A DNA stretch of 64,000 nucleotides, taken from the NCBI GenBank assembly GCA_018894105.1, contig CM032126.1:8955001-9019000 (forward strand). Direction: 5' to 3'. The stretch's first letter is position 1, and each line of letters begins with the position of its first letter. Shown one piece after another: positions 39,301-50,657 of this stretch. This DNA is from Jacaranda mimosifolia. Lineage: Eukaryota > Streptophyta > Magnoliopsida > Lamiales > Bignoniaceae. The notes under the pieces were generated by a model. That model worked only from the letters and a program-made list of their open reading frames with translations. It was not told where the DNA came from and made no database searches. The position numbers were made by a program, and so were the translations under genes.

Positions 39301-40491
39301 CAAACAGACTTCCGAAGCACTCGTTGCCACCATGCACAAAACATCTCAAACTCTGATAAAATAAAACCAAGGTAATAAATGAATTGTGACGACTATCGGA
39401 AACAGTAAAATAAAATAAACAGAACAAGGTCAATGGAACTACAACTATGCAGATTCTCTCTTCCTCCAAGTCATTTCACAAAATGCAAATTTAGTTACTC
39501 ACAATATCCGAGCAAAATCCCACCCTCATTTTTTAATTTCCAAATGCACCAACATCTCCAGTTCAATCGGTAACCGACTTAGTGCACAATCAACACTTTC
39601 TTTCTGGCATACGCAAATCTCACATATGTGTCAGTCATAAGAACGTGAAATGCACACAATATCCATGTTGTAGCAATAAAACCCATCTACGGAACACAAA
39701 TATATTTGAAACGTGGGTTTCAATCTCATGACATCCATTATATATCTTTCCCTCAATTTGTCACATGAAAACATGTCTCAAATCCACTCACTCTCACATG
39801 TCATAGAACAATAAATCCATTCAAATAATCCAAAATTCAACTCAAAAACCAAATTCCATCAAACAGGTAGTCAAACACAATAAATATTACATAATGCCCA
39901 AAAAAGACACCTCAGCTTTTTCAAGTGGAAAAAACTTTTGAAGTAAGCACATATTCATGCAGACATGTATAAATTTTTCCAACACCCCCATCCCCCCACC
40001 CCAAATAGTTTCACCCAGTAGCACATTCATCCAAGAACAAATTAGAATTAGTAAAGGAGACACATGTAAATATATATATATATATAGTTGTGTGTGTATA
40101 TATATCACATTCAAAAAGTTTACTTATAGACTCCATATAAACACAGATACAAACCCTTGAACAGATACGTAGTTCATCTAAAAAAACTATATTTCAACTA
40201 GGCACATAGTTATATCTTTGAAAGACATCAAAAATCTTTAAATTCTTTACACATGTTTGTACTTGTACACATTTACAATAATTACAAGCAGACACGTCGA
40301 AAAAGGAATGTTACGAGCACAGTATAAAATATGCGTGGATATAAACTTACGGCGATGATAAGCCATAGATCTAGGGGAGCTTGCTCCGCCTTGAGAATGT
40401 CGAGAATGTCAGTGGCGTCGCGGGGGAGTTGATCAAGCGCCACCCTCACCTCCTCCTCTGAATTTTGCACTGGTATGAATACGTACGCCAT
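20684..40491 (-). CDS. CTR9: CTR9 homologue (VIP6/ELF8), PAF1-complex TPR subunit
   Basis: Encodes the scaffold subunit of the nuclear PAF1 complex, which travels with RNA polymerase II and supports H2B ubiquitination and H3K4 methylation; the Arabidopsis homologue VIP6/ELF8 is needed for FLC expression. Exons (minus strand, start to end): 40491-40351, 39155-39089, 38898-38704, 35759-35659, 34760-34707, 34601-34488, 34372-34309, 31937-31723, 31484-31400, 29743-29643, 29541-29449, 28177-28109, 26729-26637, 26487-26176, 25283-25203, 25101-24943, 24684-24589, 24300-24199, 24114-24007, 23923-23699, 22780-22514, 22433-22362, 21651-21337, 20845-20684. They sum to 3291 nt, 1096 residues, and all phases agree. 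It starts MAYVFIPVQNSEEEVRVALD. TPR repeats fill residues ~1-850, a charged helical region ~860-940, a basic KRRRKGGKRKKKDKKSR stretch follows, and the tail is acidic (ends GGGGGAAEDDE). Intron 6 uses a GC donor. Confidence 0.95.
21301..21330. repeat. (AG)15 microsatellite next to a CTR9 splice donor
   Basis: On the transcribed sense (minus) strand this is a CT run that begins about six bases after the donor of exon 23 (intron starts at 21336). It is immediately intronic and polypyrimidine-rich, and could influence donor choice. Confidence 0.9.
32792..33669. mobile_element. hAT-type non-autonomous element in CTR9 intron 7
   Basis: An exact 8-bp target duplication, GTAGTATC, lies at 32784-32791 and 33670-33677. 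The ends are ATAGTTATGAAGG and, inverted, ACAGTTACCAAAGG. The interior has a very A-rich left half and a GC-rich right half (GGCGCGCCT, AGGCGCCTCGCC). No transposase frame is visible. An 8-bp duplication with short imperfect ends is diagnostic of hAT insertions. Confidence 0.8.
37099..37584. mobile_element. MITE-like element in CTR9 intron 3
   Basis: The left end AGGCCGTTTGGTTTCGTTTTCA and the inverted right end AGGGCTCGTTTGTTTTTATTTTCA (only key parts compared) form terminal inverted repeats. Internal GAAAATGA words occur in both orientations. No coding capacity and no convincing target duplication. Confidence 0.5.
39270..39293. repeat. 24-base uninterrupted G run in CTR9 intron 1
   Basis: Twenty-four consecutive G residues on the plus strand, which is the template strand of CTR9, about 115 bases upstream (in transcription order) of exon 2. 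Homopolymer G runs this long are rare in plant DNA and are prone to length errors in sequencing. Confidence 0.85.
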
Positions 40492-40957
40492 AACTTAAAT
40501 CAATCAATCCTAAATTTCTGAACCCTAGAAATTCAGTTAAATCAATTCACTAAACCCTAGTACTCTTCGAAATGTAGAGATTTATAAACGCATGTTCGGA
40601 AGCAGAGTATTCCGTGCGCGTATAGGTGTAGAACTGTGTGTCGAGTTTTTGTGCACTTGGAGGATAGTAATTATTCTTATTGGCAGACGGTGTAATTTGC
40701 AATTGATTAGAATAGTTTTGGGAAAAAATTGGAATATACGCTAACTTAGGGTAATTCTATTTATAGGCAGATGCGCATGCGCACAAATTGATGGGTGTTT
40801 CTGTAATTTTAATTTGATTTAGGGGGTGCTTTGTGAATATGAGCGTTTTATTTCTGCCTTTCCTAATTCGTCAGCACTGCTTTTGGCGGCAAGGGATGCT
40901 GACGATGGTGTAATATTTGTGCTATGTTTGGTATTATATTTAAGTTTAATTTCTTTA
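40492..40957. other. CTR9 5' UTR and upstream region
   Basis: This 466-base stretch separates the CTR9 start codon from the MITE at 40958 and must hold the proximal promoter and 5' UTR. No TATA box or other specific element is claimed. Confidence 0.5.
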
Positions 40958-42055
40958 GGCTTTGTTTGGTTGTAAATTGGGAGTTGAAGAATGTGATAGT
41001 TGTTTGTTTGTATTTTGGGAGAATGAATTGGGAGAAAATAGTTGGTTTGTTTGTATTTTGGGGGGAACAAAATGTCACATCAATAACTTTTTTGTTGGGT
41101 TTGTAGGGTGAAATAAGTATTTTAAAATTATTTATATATGTGTATATATAGATTGTATAAGTGGTAGTATGTGTATATATTTATAATAATGAAAGAATGT
41201 GGGGGTGTCTTGGGGAATGGTGTGGAGTAAGGCTGTCAACGAGTCGGATTTGGATTGAATATGTCGTATCCGAATTCGATTAACAAAAGTCATATCCAAA
41301 TCCGACTCGAAATTCGATAGGATCTTTGTTTATAAGTACCATATCCGAATCCGATGGATATCCAAAACCCGATTTCATTTTTTTCTTTTTTTTTTCTTTC
41401 TTTTTTTCTTTTTAAATTTTATAAAAATATTGTATTTATAAAATAAATATGTCATATTTGAATTTTTAACAACTTTTTATTATATATTAGTCAAAAAGCT
41501 AAATATTTGAATACTAAACTCCTTTTCCACATTATATTAATGTATAGATAAACTATTATATGTTATTATATTTGATATTTTATCAATATCCCTCTTATTT
41601 TTTAGGTTAAAAACTCAATATTAATAGTATAATATAGACGTTAATATAGATATTAGATCAATATAATACATAGATTTTATTTTAAAATATTTATTAATAT
41701 TATATATAAAAGCATTAATTTAATAAAAAATATTAAGGTTCGGATTCGGATCTTTAACGGATCAAATAGCTTAATTCCATATTCGATCCACTTATTTCGA
41801 ATTTCGAATATTTATAATCAGATCTAATCCATTGAATATTTTAATCGGATAAAAATTCTAAAATTCGGATCGGATTCAGATCGGATTCGGACTAAAATCC
41901 AATCCATTGACAACCCTAGTGTGGAGTTGGGAATAGTAGGGATTTTTTGAGAATAAATTTTGTATTTTGGGAGTGGAATTGGAGAATGTGTAGTATTTAT
42001 TTGTTTAAGTTTTGGGAGTTGGAAAACAAACTGGGAGTTTGCAACCAAACAAGGC
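40958..42055. mobile_element. MITE upstream of CTR9, interrupted by a hAT element
   Basis: The left end reads GGCTTTGTTTGGTTGTAAAT and the inverted right end GGCCTTGTTTGGTTGCAAAC. Without the nested hAT element (41228-41918 plus one duplication copy) the MITE is about 400 bases, a normal MITE size. TTA precedes the left end, but the right flank is TTG, so a Harbinger-type duplication is only partly supported. Confidence 0.65.
41228..41918. mobile_element. hAT-type element nested in the MITE upstream of CTR9
   Basis: Exact 8-bp target duplication GTGTGGAG at 41220-41227 and 41919-41926. The ends are TAAGGCTGTCAACG and, inverted, TAGGGTTGTCAATG. Subterminal regions are rich in GGAT(T/A)CGGAT and its inverse. 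At 691 bases it has no coding capacity. Confidence 0.85.
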
Positions 42056-45000
42056 CTTGGTCTTTCTTATATTTTAAACTAATTTGGTGACAATACTTAA
42101 TATCTTGCTAATTTGAGCATTACTTGATATCTTCGCCTACAAATTCCATGATTTATATTAGCTTGACTTTAAAAAATTCCGTATTTCAGTGTGTGCAAAT
42201 GGACCTGGGAGTGTTAAATGCTCGTTAAATTTAATTAATTGGTATGTTTTGATAATTTAAAAAATTAAGAAATTCATCTTTGGTGGACTGAAATGTACGT
42301 TGCCCTTTGATAATTTTAAGCAACTAATAATATTATTATAAATAATTAAAAATTTTAAGTTTTAAGGATTCAAAATTTCATGAAAGTTACAATATTACTG
42401 TCTACTAATGATGTATATTTTGGTAGGGGTGTATCGGGAATAGTCTCTTTTCAATCGAGTGAAAGAAAGATTGAATCTTTTCGTGGTAACTGGTAAATTA
42501 TGGTACAGGTCGAATCTTGCAATCAAAATAAAAGCATGTTGAGCTTGTCGAGGTGGCCCTCAGTTGAAACCATTCAATACCTAAGTTAGATCGAGTAGTA
42601 TGGAGCGTAAGATAAGTAGAACGAGGGCCACAATGAATAAGATATGCATACTTGAAACAATTATAAAGTAGAGTGTTTATAATGCAAGACCTGCCCTAAA
42701 CTTAGGAAGTTGGAATGGCCAGCAACTCCCCTATAAATAGTATGATTTGACTTGATTCTATGGGCAATAGAGGTCTTTTTATAAATGTCATGCAGCATGC
42801 GTTTGGTTGGCATGAAGATATATGGCAAATTTTCTACATTAATTGTGGTGAAAATGGGTTGTCCATGAATTTAAGGCGGACATAATGATTGCTCAGCCAC
42901 ATTAAATGCGGAGGTGACATGTGGTGCAGAGCATCATGCACATTAAATGCATCGTGGCATGCTAGGTAGGAGCACACTCGATTTGCTGAGATCAACTGTA
43001 AGGCTCTAGTTGAACTTATGTGAAGTTGATTTAGGAGTAGACAGATCTAAATGATATAGAGTCGTTTTCTGACCTCTCATATTAAGAGGCAGTCGGCCTC
43101 AATGATGTTTGTTCAATGGGGTTAGGCAATATAGTGTCACCTATACTGCATGGGTGTAATTCACAGGTCAACCCCACCAAGCTACCTTGAGTCTCTTAGT
43201 TATGCTGCCTCATTAGCAAGCTTCATTCGACAATAGTTGAGCTCCCATTATCATGAGTCCCCCAATTTGTTGTGCAATCAAGGTGAGATCCAAAGAGTCG
43301 AGCCGAGGATTGGACTAATAAGTGGCATGCTCTTGATACTATACAGTTGATTCGGAACATTGTGGTATGATATGAGACGCATTGAGAGGCGAATTGGCGA
43401 GAGCAACCTCCGTTTGCATAATTATTAGCCGGTCACCAGTAGTTTTAACTAGTTGACCTGCCTTGTTCACTATATAAATGACTTTTTCTCTCCCATTTCA
43501 TACTTGGTGTTTTTTCCAATCAGTTTGATTTTGCTAATTCTCAAGACTTCTTCACATTGCTGCCAACAATCCTTCTCCGACATCCTTCTATTTAGGTAAT
43601 CAACTCTAGCTTTCTTTTCCTCTTTCTCTTCAACTTTTCAAATTTTGTACTTTTTGCCTATTTCTCATCGTTTGTAAAATCTATAACTGCTTTCAATCAA
43701 ATGTTAGTGGATCACCATGGATAAATTTAGTAAAGTAAAATTATACTAGATCTTTTTAAATCAACTTATTTTGTTCTTACCAAATATGAATTGCGATTAA
43801 AGAAAAGCAAACAAACTTTTTCCGAAATTCTCTCCCGGTACTCAAATGTGCGAAAGAAAAAAAAAATTCAAGTTTTTCAACAAAACGTGCTGAAATATAT
43901 TTGTAATTTTTAAGGAGTGTCACATGTATTTCCACTAACTAAGGTTCCTTTATAAAGTTATGCCTATTTTCATGAGTGGTGCTATGAAGTTGAAGCACGG
44001 TCATATATACAGTATACCATATATATGATGCACTTGCAGAAATAAGTATGTATTTTCATTCAGGTATCTCCATGTCTGGATTGTTTATCTGCTCAAGATT
44101 TTGCTGCTAGAAAATGCATTGAAAAGTTGAAAGTCTGATGTGTCTAATTGCGTGCAGAAAATCTTATAATGTCCTTAAGGTGATAACTGTCCTCACTATT
44201 TGTGCTGCAGGGATTATGGCAATTCACATCTAGGATTCAACTAAGGCACCCAAGAAATTGCAATCAGCACTCTGAAATTCCTACTTACGAATTTCTGTTG
44301 ATGTTGAGAACAATTAAAAGAGTATGAAAATATCTTTCGCTGGAAAGTAATAATGCTTTTGCTTTTAAAAATACATAATCAATTTGTGTGGATTAATTCT
44401 CCTTATATAAGGTTACAACAACTATTCACAACAATTATAACTGTTAGTTTAAACAATGCACTGATTTTAACAGTCTTGTCTTTTTCCTAACAATCACATT
44501 ATTTTTTATTAAAAATGTAATTTAAATAATTAAATAAATTATGTATTTAATTAAATTCTGAAATTAAAATATAATTTGAATTTAATCCACGCCGCGTCGT
44601 GCACGTGCAAACTGCTAAGTCTTGATTATTATATATATATATATATTAATATTATGGGTTTCAATTTGGGTTAGAACCCATGGGCTCAACCTAAGGGTTG
44701 AGTTGGGCTCAACATTTTAGAAATGAGTTTGACGGGGTTGTGTTTTAGATGAGTTGTATTAAATTTGGGTTCAAAATGGGTCCATTCAAAAAATCTAATT
44801 AATGTAATAAATCATCTCATTATGTTGTAAAACTGTATATTAAATAGAGTGTAGAAGGCATAATAAAATTACTATGGTCTTTTGAATTAATTTTCAAAAT
44901 AAGTAAATTAAATCATTTTTTTTCTATTTGAACAATTTCAAATCCAACCCACTTTCAACCCATATATCTTAACTCATACAGAATCCAACCCAATTCACCC

Positions 45001-45941
45001 ATTTGCCACTACTAATTAATATTAAACCAATATATATATATATATAATTCCTATGCACTTGAACACTCTCCAAAAACTTTAAAATATTCTAAAAGTTTAA
45101 CAAAAGATTCACCTAATAAAGGAACTCTCTTTTTCTTATTTTTTCAATGTGGGGCTGAGATCCAAAAAGAATTTTCATCTCTTCTTCACTTAACATACTA
45201 TCTAAAAGTCCTAATTAATTCCAACATTTACTACCATCAATGCAAACGTTTATAGTTGGCTTTGAGGAGAAATAAATAATGTTCAAATCCGTCTTCGTAC
45301 ATAACATACAATTTGTGTTATATATCCTAAAGACACGTATGGTTGGGTTTTGTTTTTATGGAAATAAATAAATAAAAGGCTCATGGATAGGGTGTGGGAG
45401 ATAATTCTCTTTATAAATTGACTCAATTTCTCTAACTCCTATAATCTTGCAAAGAATTCAGTATCATCATAAGCCCAAGTCGACATATACAAAATTTGGT
45501 ATAACTATATACCACATTTGAGAGATATAAGAAGACACCCACATGATCATCATACCCACGATGACGCCATTTACTATGTGATGACTTTTTGACAAGTATA
45601 GAAGCCCAACTCTCTAAGATATTTTCCCGTTGAAACTAATATTGAGAGAGTAGTTGTAGTTTGCTTATAAATTAATTCAAATCCCTAAACTTCTCTAATA
45701 CATGATAAAGTTAATAAAGTGAGAGAAAGAGGCTGCAGTTTAGTAGTGCAGCTTATAAAGTATAAATAACTCAAATGTCTTAAAATATGTGACAAAATTT
45801 TGTAACCAATACACCATTACCTCAGATTTGACAAAACAAATATAGACCTCTTTATTAATACACGTAAAACAACATTTATGGCAAATCATCTTATTTCTTC
45901 ATTGAAAGCTTCTGCTGTACTTAGAACGACATTACAAATAA
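42056..45941. other. Intergenic region between the CTR9 upstream MITE and the P450 3' end
   Basis: No gene is supported. Positions about 42425-43660 are less AT-rich than their surroundings and could be an old LTR-derived fragment, but no LTR ends or pol motifs were recognised. Positions about 44655-45016 contain repeated GGGTT/AACCC words in both orientations, flanked by TAATATTA on both sides, possibly a decayed hAT copy; the AT-rich flank makes this weak. Confidence 0.35.
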
Positions 45942-48050
45942 TTAAAGGAGGTGCATTGTGATCTGAGCTCCATGCTGTGGTTGAAGTGTCATAACAGTAT
46001 AGGGAGCATGAGTATACGAGGCTGAGAGCTCAAACGAGAAATGTTTTAGTATCATAGCCAATGCAACCTTTGCCTCAATCATTGCAAAATGTTGGCCTAT
46101 ACATGTCCTTGGACCCCATCCGAATGGAAGGAATTCTGTCTGATCTTTACATGCCTTTGAAACTCCCTCAGAGAACCTCTCAGGTTTAAACTCATCTGCA
46201 TCATCCCCCCACAGCTCAGGGTCATGATTTACTAGCAATATAGGTAGCGTGAGGCCTACTCCAGCTGAAACATTGAGATTCCCGATCTTGCTTTCCTTTT
46301 GAGCATGTTGATATAGTGCAATTACGGGCGGATACAACCTCAGAACCTCATACAGAATCATGTTTACCTGCAGCACGATGACAAGGACCTCAACATTAGT
46401 GTACTGCCTCATCCCACATGGATCAAATAGTAAAAGATTGACTACCATATAAGTTTTGGTTAAAAAACTCATGTGCATTTACTAGATATTTTTTTTTAGA
46501 TAAATTGATCGTAGTCTAATTTTAGATGCGTTTGGCAGGACTGGAATCAATTTTTACGTCGAACAAGCTCATAACCCAGGGCTTGACAATCAGGATATTG
46601 ACGAACTTGCAAGAAGAAGCTATGTAAGTAGAACAAGAGAAAAGCTCACAATTTTAAGGTGGCTTATGACTTCTGCATCAGGATCTTTATCCTTACATAG
46701 TTGCAGAACTTCTTCCCTTGCCTTTTGTTGCCAGTCCGGGTGCATTGCTAGGACGATCACCGTCCATGTTAGCCAGGATGAGGTTGTCCCATGACCAGCA
46801 AGGTAGAAAACCTTGCATTCTTCAATGATCTCATCTATGGTCACAATGTTGCTCATAGAATTATTTGCATTATTTGACTGCAACAGCAGGCTTAATAAGT
46901 TGTCTTCATTTATTCTTTCTCTTGCCTTTCTCTCAATCAAGCTTCTCAGCATTAAAGTTATCTTCCGGTCCAATTCCTTTCTCCTCTGGTTCTTCTTTGT
47001 GGGAATAAATCTAAAGTAAACATGGCATAATATTAATTATCGGTTGTGGGAAATTATGCTTTTCTCATAAAACAAAAGTACTTGAGTGATATTAATTAAT
47101 GTACCTGAAGCCAGGAATGTACAAGGTTCTCATGGCTTCAATGACTAGGTTTTGCAACTCTTTCTAAAGCTTCAAGATTTCCTTTCCTTCTTCATAGTTG
47201 CTTCCGAATGCTGTCTGGGAAATTGTATCGCCTGTTAACTCCTGAAATTCAGGCCAGATATCGACCTCCAAAGTCCCATCATGAACCATTGATTTCTTCC
47301 ATCGTTCTATCAGAGCAACGGAGCAGTTAACAAACACCGGTACCATCCCCTGCTTCAAGGAAAATAAGAAAAGACAACAATAATTAGTACCTCGAAATTA
47401 CCACAGAAACAACGTAATTTTCATCATTTGATTGTGGAGCCAAGGGAAATAGAAATTGTGGACCTTTAGCTTCTCTAAATGGAAAGCAGGATTGATTATT
47501 TTTCTGTGTTGAGCCCATTTTTCACCTTGCAGAGTTGTCAATCCTCTTGTCAGTATCAGAATGAGGGGGTTCAATGGAGGCTTCTGAAAGTGGCCTTCCT
47601 TATTGGTCAGCACTTCCTTAATCAACCTTGGATCCATAATAGTAAGTTTAGGTGTTGTCCCAAACCAACACAATGATACCTTTCCTGCACATTATTCACC
47701 AACCATGAAATTTAAGATACTATAGGCTAAGTTGTCTCAAGTGAATCTTGCAAGCACTAGAAGTCCAAAAGGTGAGAAGATCATCTCCAAGATTTAAGAC
47801 AAGTTTTTGAGCGCCTAAGAAAATATCAACTCAAAATGAACCCATTAAAGTATGCATTTGGTGTTACATCGGGAAAGTTTCTGGGATTCATTGTTCGTCA
47901 TCGAGACATAGAAATCGAACAAGCAAAGATTAATGCAATTTTGAAAATGCCAGAACCTCAAGACATCTATGAACTCAAAAATTTTGCAAGGAAAATTAGT
48001 TTATCTTTAGAGATTCATATCAAATTTAGCTAGTAGATGCCAACTATTCA

Positions 48051-48627
48051 TAGGGATGGCAATGGGTTCGGGTAAACCGGGCCCCCGCCCCAAACCTGAC
48101 CCGAATGGGGCGGGTTTGGGGTGAAAAAAATGGGGATGGGGCAGGTAGCGGGTCTTGATTATCAAGACCCGCCCGGGTCCAGGGCGGGTTACGGGTTTTT
48201 GTGGACCCGCCCCGGTCCCATCCTATATTATATTATATAATATATATTTATATTATATATTATATTACATATAACATATATTATATATAAGTATAAGTAT
48301 TTATTAGGTTATAATACTATATTAGAAAATTAAGGCTTCTTTTTTTTTTTTTTTTTAACTTGTTTCAATTTTATTCTTTCAAACCCGATACTTACTAGAG
48401 CAAAATCTGTATATTCAAGTGATTATGAAGAAAAGAAGGTAAAAAATATACACACAAAAATACAAAAAAATAAAATAAAATAAAAATGGGTTAGGCAGGT
48501 CCAACCCGCCGGGTCCGGGTCCAAAGGTAAGGCGGGGCGGGACGGGTCCTGGGTTTCTCAATTTTTAGGTGGGGCGGGTCCCAGGTCCTGCAAAACCCGC
48601 CCCAGACCTACCCCGTTGCCATCCCTA
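48051..48627. mobile_element. hAT-type element inside the gypsy fragment
   Basis: Exact 8-bp target duplication ACTATTCA at 48043-48050 and 48628-48635. The ends are TAGGGATGGCAATGGG and, inverted, TAGGGATGGCAACGGG. Near both ends are GC-rich GGGCGGG/CCCGCCC words, with an AT-only centre. At 577 bases it is non-coding. Removing it and one duplication copy rejoins the interrupted gypsy similarity. Confidence 0.9.
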
Positions 48628-48754
48628 ACTATTCAACCGTTTGATGAAGAAAGACGTTCTATTTGAATACCCCACATAAATCTCGTTGCCATCCCTAACT
48701 ATTCAACCGTTTGATGAAGAAAGACGTTCTATTTGAATACCCCACATAAATCTC
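48615..48754. repeat. 70-bp tandem duplication
   Basis: A 70-base unit at 48615-48684 is repeated at 48685-48754 with almost no change. The unit includes the last 13 bases of the hAT element, its right target duplication, and the neighbouring gypsy sequence. The duplication therefore postdates the hAT insertion. Confidence 0.92.
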
Positions 48755-49171
48755 ATGGCACAGATAGTCTTGATATTTTACATAAAAATGGAAGTACCGG
48801 TGGATCTTAATTAAACACGTGTATCATATATTTTCACCATGCATAACAATACACAAGTTATATAAAGCATACATATAACCCGTACCATATTTTTGAACAA
48901 TATTATATGTGAATGGATCCACCCTTTGCACAATATGATGAGAGAGGGTGATTGGTTTGGACCATGCTTCAGTTGTCAGCTTCATGCAATCTTTCATGTC
49001 CCCTATCAAGGGCTTGTATGGGCTGCCTCTAATTCCTTGCTGTTTTAAGCTCTTCTCTAACCTTTTTGGTCTCCACCAGATGAAGTGAGAAACTTTCAGA
49101 CACAAGTAGCTCACAAGGAGAAACAAAGATATCATTATGAGGGCATGGAAGTTGACCGGATATTCTTCCAT

Positions 49172-49644
49172 TAATATCAGCTAAAATTGAAGTGCTATAT
49201 ATATTTTGGAATAGTTTGATGAATCAACTTTAATTCTGACGGCCATGGAGGTAATAATTTGATGATTTTATGTGGATGTTGGGGAACATTTGGTCAAAGA
49301 GTCGAGTATTTTTTATGATCAGTCAAAATTGTTAATTAGTGGGTTTGATTTCTTTGACATGAATTCTTGGCGTGGGGGACAAGACGCGACACGAAGAGCA
49401 ATATATCTTGGGATCAGTTTTTCGTTTGCTTGAATTGAAGACTGTGGTTGGCTCCAGCCTCCAGTTACAAATCATGAACAGCCTAAATTTTAAAGAAGTC
49501 AAATTATATGTTTCGTTTTCAAGGAGGAAATAGATATTTGGTGATTCTATTCATTGCCTTCTAACATAGTTTAATGTGGCATTTTGATTTTGACCTATAT
49601 ATAATTAAGATGAAATGAAATATCCGGTAGCTCAAGCAAAAAAA
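49172..49644. other. P450 upstream region
   Basis: This 470-base stretch between the P450 start and the copia insertion has no gene and would hold the P450 promoter. No specific elements are claimed. Confidence 0.5.
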
Positions 49645-49658
49645 AGATGTGTTGAAAC

Positions 49659-50657
49659 TAGATCTGGCAAAATTCAACCCATACCCGCGGGTACCCGTGG
49701 GTACCCAAAAAAATATGGGTAATGGGTCTTGTTTTTCCTACTAAAAAAATTGCGGGTAATTTTACCCGTACCCAATTTACCCGCCATCTTTTAGCCCAAC
49801 CCGTGGGTAACCCATAATTTTTTTTTATATATTATATATTTACATATAAATATTTTTAATCTAAATATTAATTTTTGATTTCATAAATTAAAAATCTATA
49901 GCAAATTAAATTAAATTATATCCTAAAACAACTTATTGTGCATATTCCTATGGATGCAATATCTTCTTCTACAAGAACAACAATGTTTGATTGATATTTA
50001 AATTTTCAATTCAAAAAACTTTTGGCATGTAATGGAATTTAAGTTTGAACTTTTGAATGTGATGTACTTTAATATATATATATATATATATATTTACATA
50101 TAAATATTTTTAATCTAAATATTAATTTTTGATTTCATAAATTAAAAATCTATAGCAAATTAAATTAAATTATATCCTAAAACAACTTGTTGTGCATATT
50201 CCTATGGATGCAACATCTTCTTTCACAAGAACAACAATGTTTGATTGATATTTAAATTTTCAATTCAAAATTTTTTTGGCATGTAATGGAATTTAAGTTT
50301 GAACTTTTGAATGTGATGTACATTAAATTTGGTAGATTTTGAATACTTAATATATAAGTTTTAAACTACAATATTATTAATATGCTTTTGGTATTTATTC
50401 AATTTAATGTTTGAAATTTGTAGTCTTTTTTTTTTCTAGTTTTATTTAGTTAATATTTGAGTAACATCATGTTTATCTTTAAATAATTAAAAAAAAAAAT
50501 CATGGGTACCCGCGGGTTACCCGTTACCCATCCTCATGGGTAACGGGTCCCCTACCTCGTACCCAATAAAAAATGGGTAAATTTACTCGTGGGTAAATTT
50601 ACCCAACCGGTTGGCACCTGTCATTGGTTACCCACGGGTACCCAATTGCCAGGTCTA
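49659..50657 (+). mobile_element. hAT-type element (GGGTACCC family) inside the copia 3' LTR
   Basis: Exact 8-bp target duplication GTTGAAAC at 49651-49658 and 50658-50665. The ends are TAGATCTGGCAA and, inverted, TAGACCTGGCAA. Subterminal stretches are built from GGGTACCC, CCCGCGGGT and ACCCGT words on both sides. It is the same family as the element at 51762-52478, in the opposite orientation. An internal ~254-bp tandem duplication makes it longer (999 bases). No coding capacity. Confidence 0.92.
49830..50337. repeat. Internal ~254-bp tandem duplication in the hAT element
   Basis: The string ATTTACATATAAATATTTTT starts at 49838 and again at 50092. About 240 bases following each copy match closely (for example CCTATGGATGCAA and TGGCATGTAATGGAATTTAA). 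The sister element at 51762 has only one copy. Confidence 0.88.

Larger units (their letters stand above)
47765..48754 (+). mobile_element. Ty3/gypsy reverse transcriptase fragment in P450 intron 1, split by a hAT element
   Basis: From about 47790 a plus-strand frame reads HLQDLRQVFERLRKYQLKMN..., then YAFGVTSGKFLGFIVRHR and INAILKMPEPQDIYELKNF. This is the stretch linking reverse transcriptase and RNase H in plant gypsy elements. After a frameshift near 48000 the similarity continues (RFISNLASRCQ), is cut by the hAT element at 48051, and resumes after it (NRLMKKDVLFEY). No LTRs were seen, so this is a decayed fragment, sitting antisense to the P450. Confidence 0.75.
45942..49171 (-). pseudogene. 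CYP72-clan cytochrome P450 with an in-frame stop
   Basis: Exons (minus): 49171-48886, 47684-47464, 47349-47105, 47010-46650, 46367-45942. They sum to 1539 nt, so 512 residues if read through, normal for the family, with all junctions GT-AG and in phase. Visible motifs: N-terminal membrane anchor (ALIMISLFLLVSYLCL), [13 protein letters not shown] (C-helix), EVLRLYPP (K-helix ExxR), FKPERF, and heme loop [13 protein letters not shown] with its cysteine ligand. Exon 3 has a TAG at 47166-47164, between ...EGKEILKL and KELQNLVIEAM, where relatives read on; a single C-to-T change would explain it. The I-helix reads AGHGTTS; the usual acidic residue before the threonine (AGxET or AGxDT) is absent. 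Intron 1 hosts nested transposons. Substrate unknown. A CYP72/CYP721-like assignment is likely, the subfamily not determined. Confidence 0.88.

Noticed and set aside
42425..43660. Possible old LTR or retrotransposon fragment
   Set aside because: Base composition differs from its surroundings, but no LTR ends, primer site or pol motif could be recognised.
44655..45016. Possible further hAT element flanked by TAATATTA
   Set aside because: The flank is simple AT sequence that may match by chance, and the two ends do not form clear inverted repeats.
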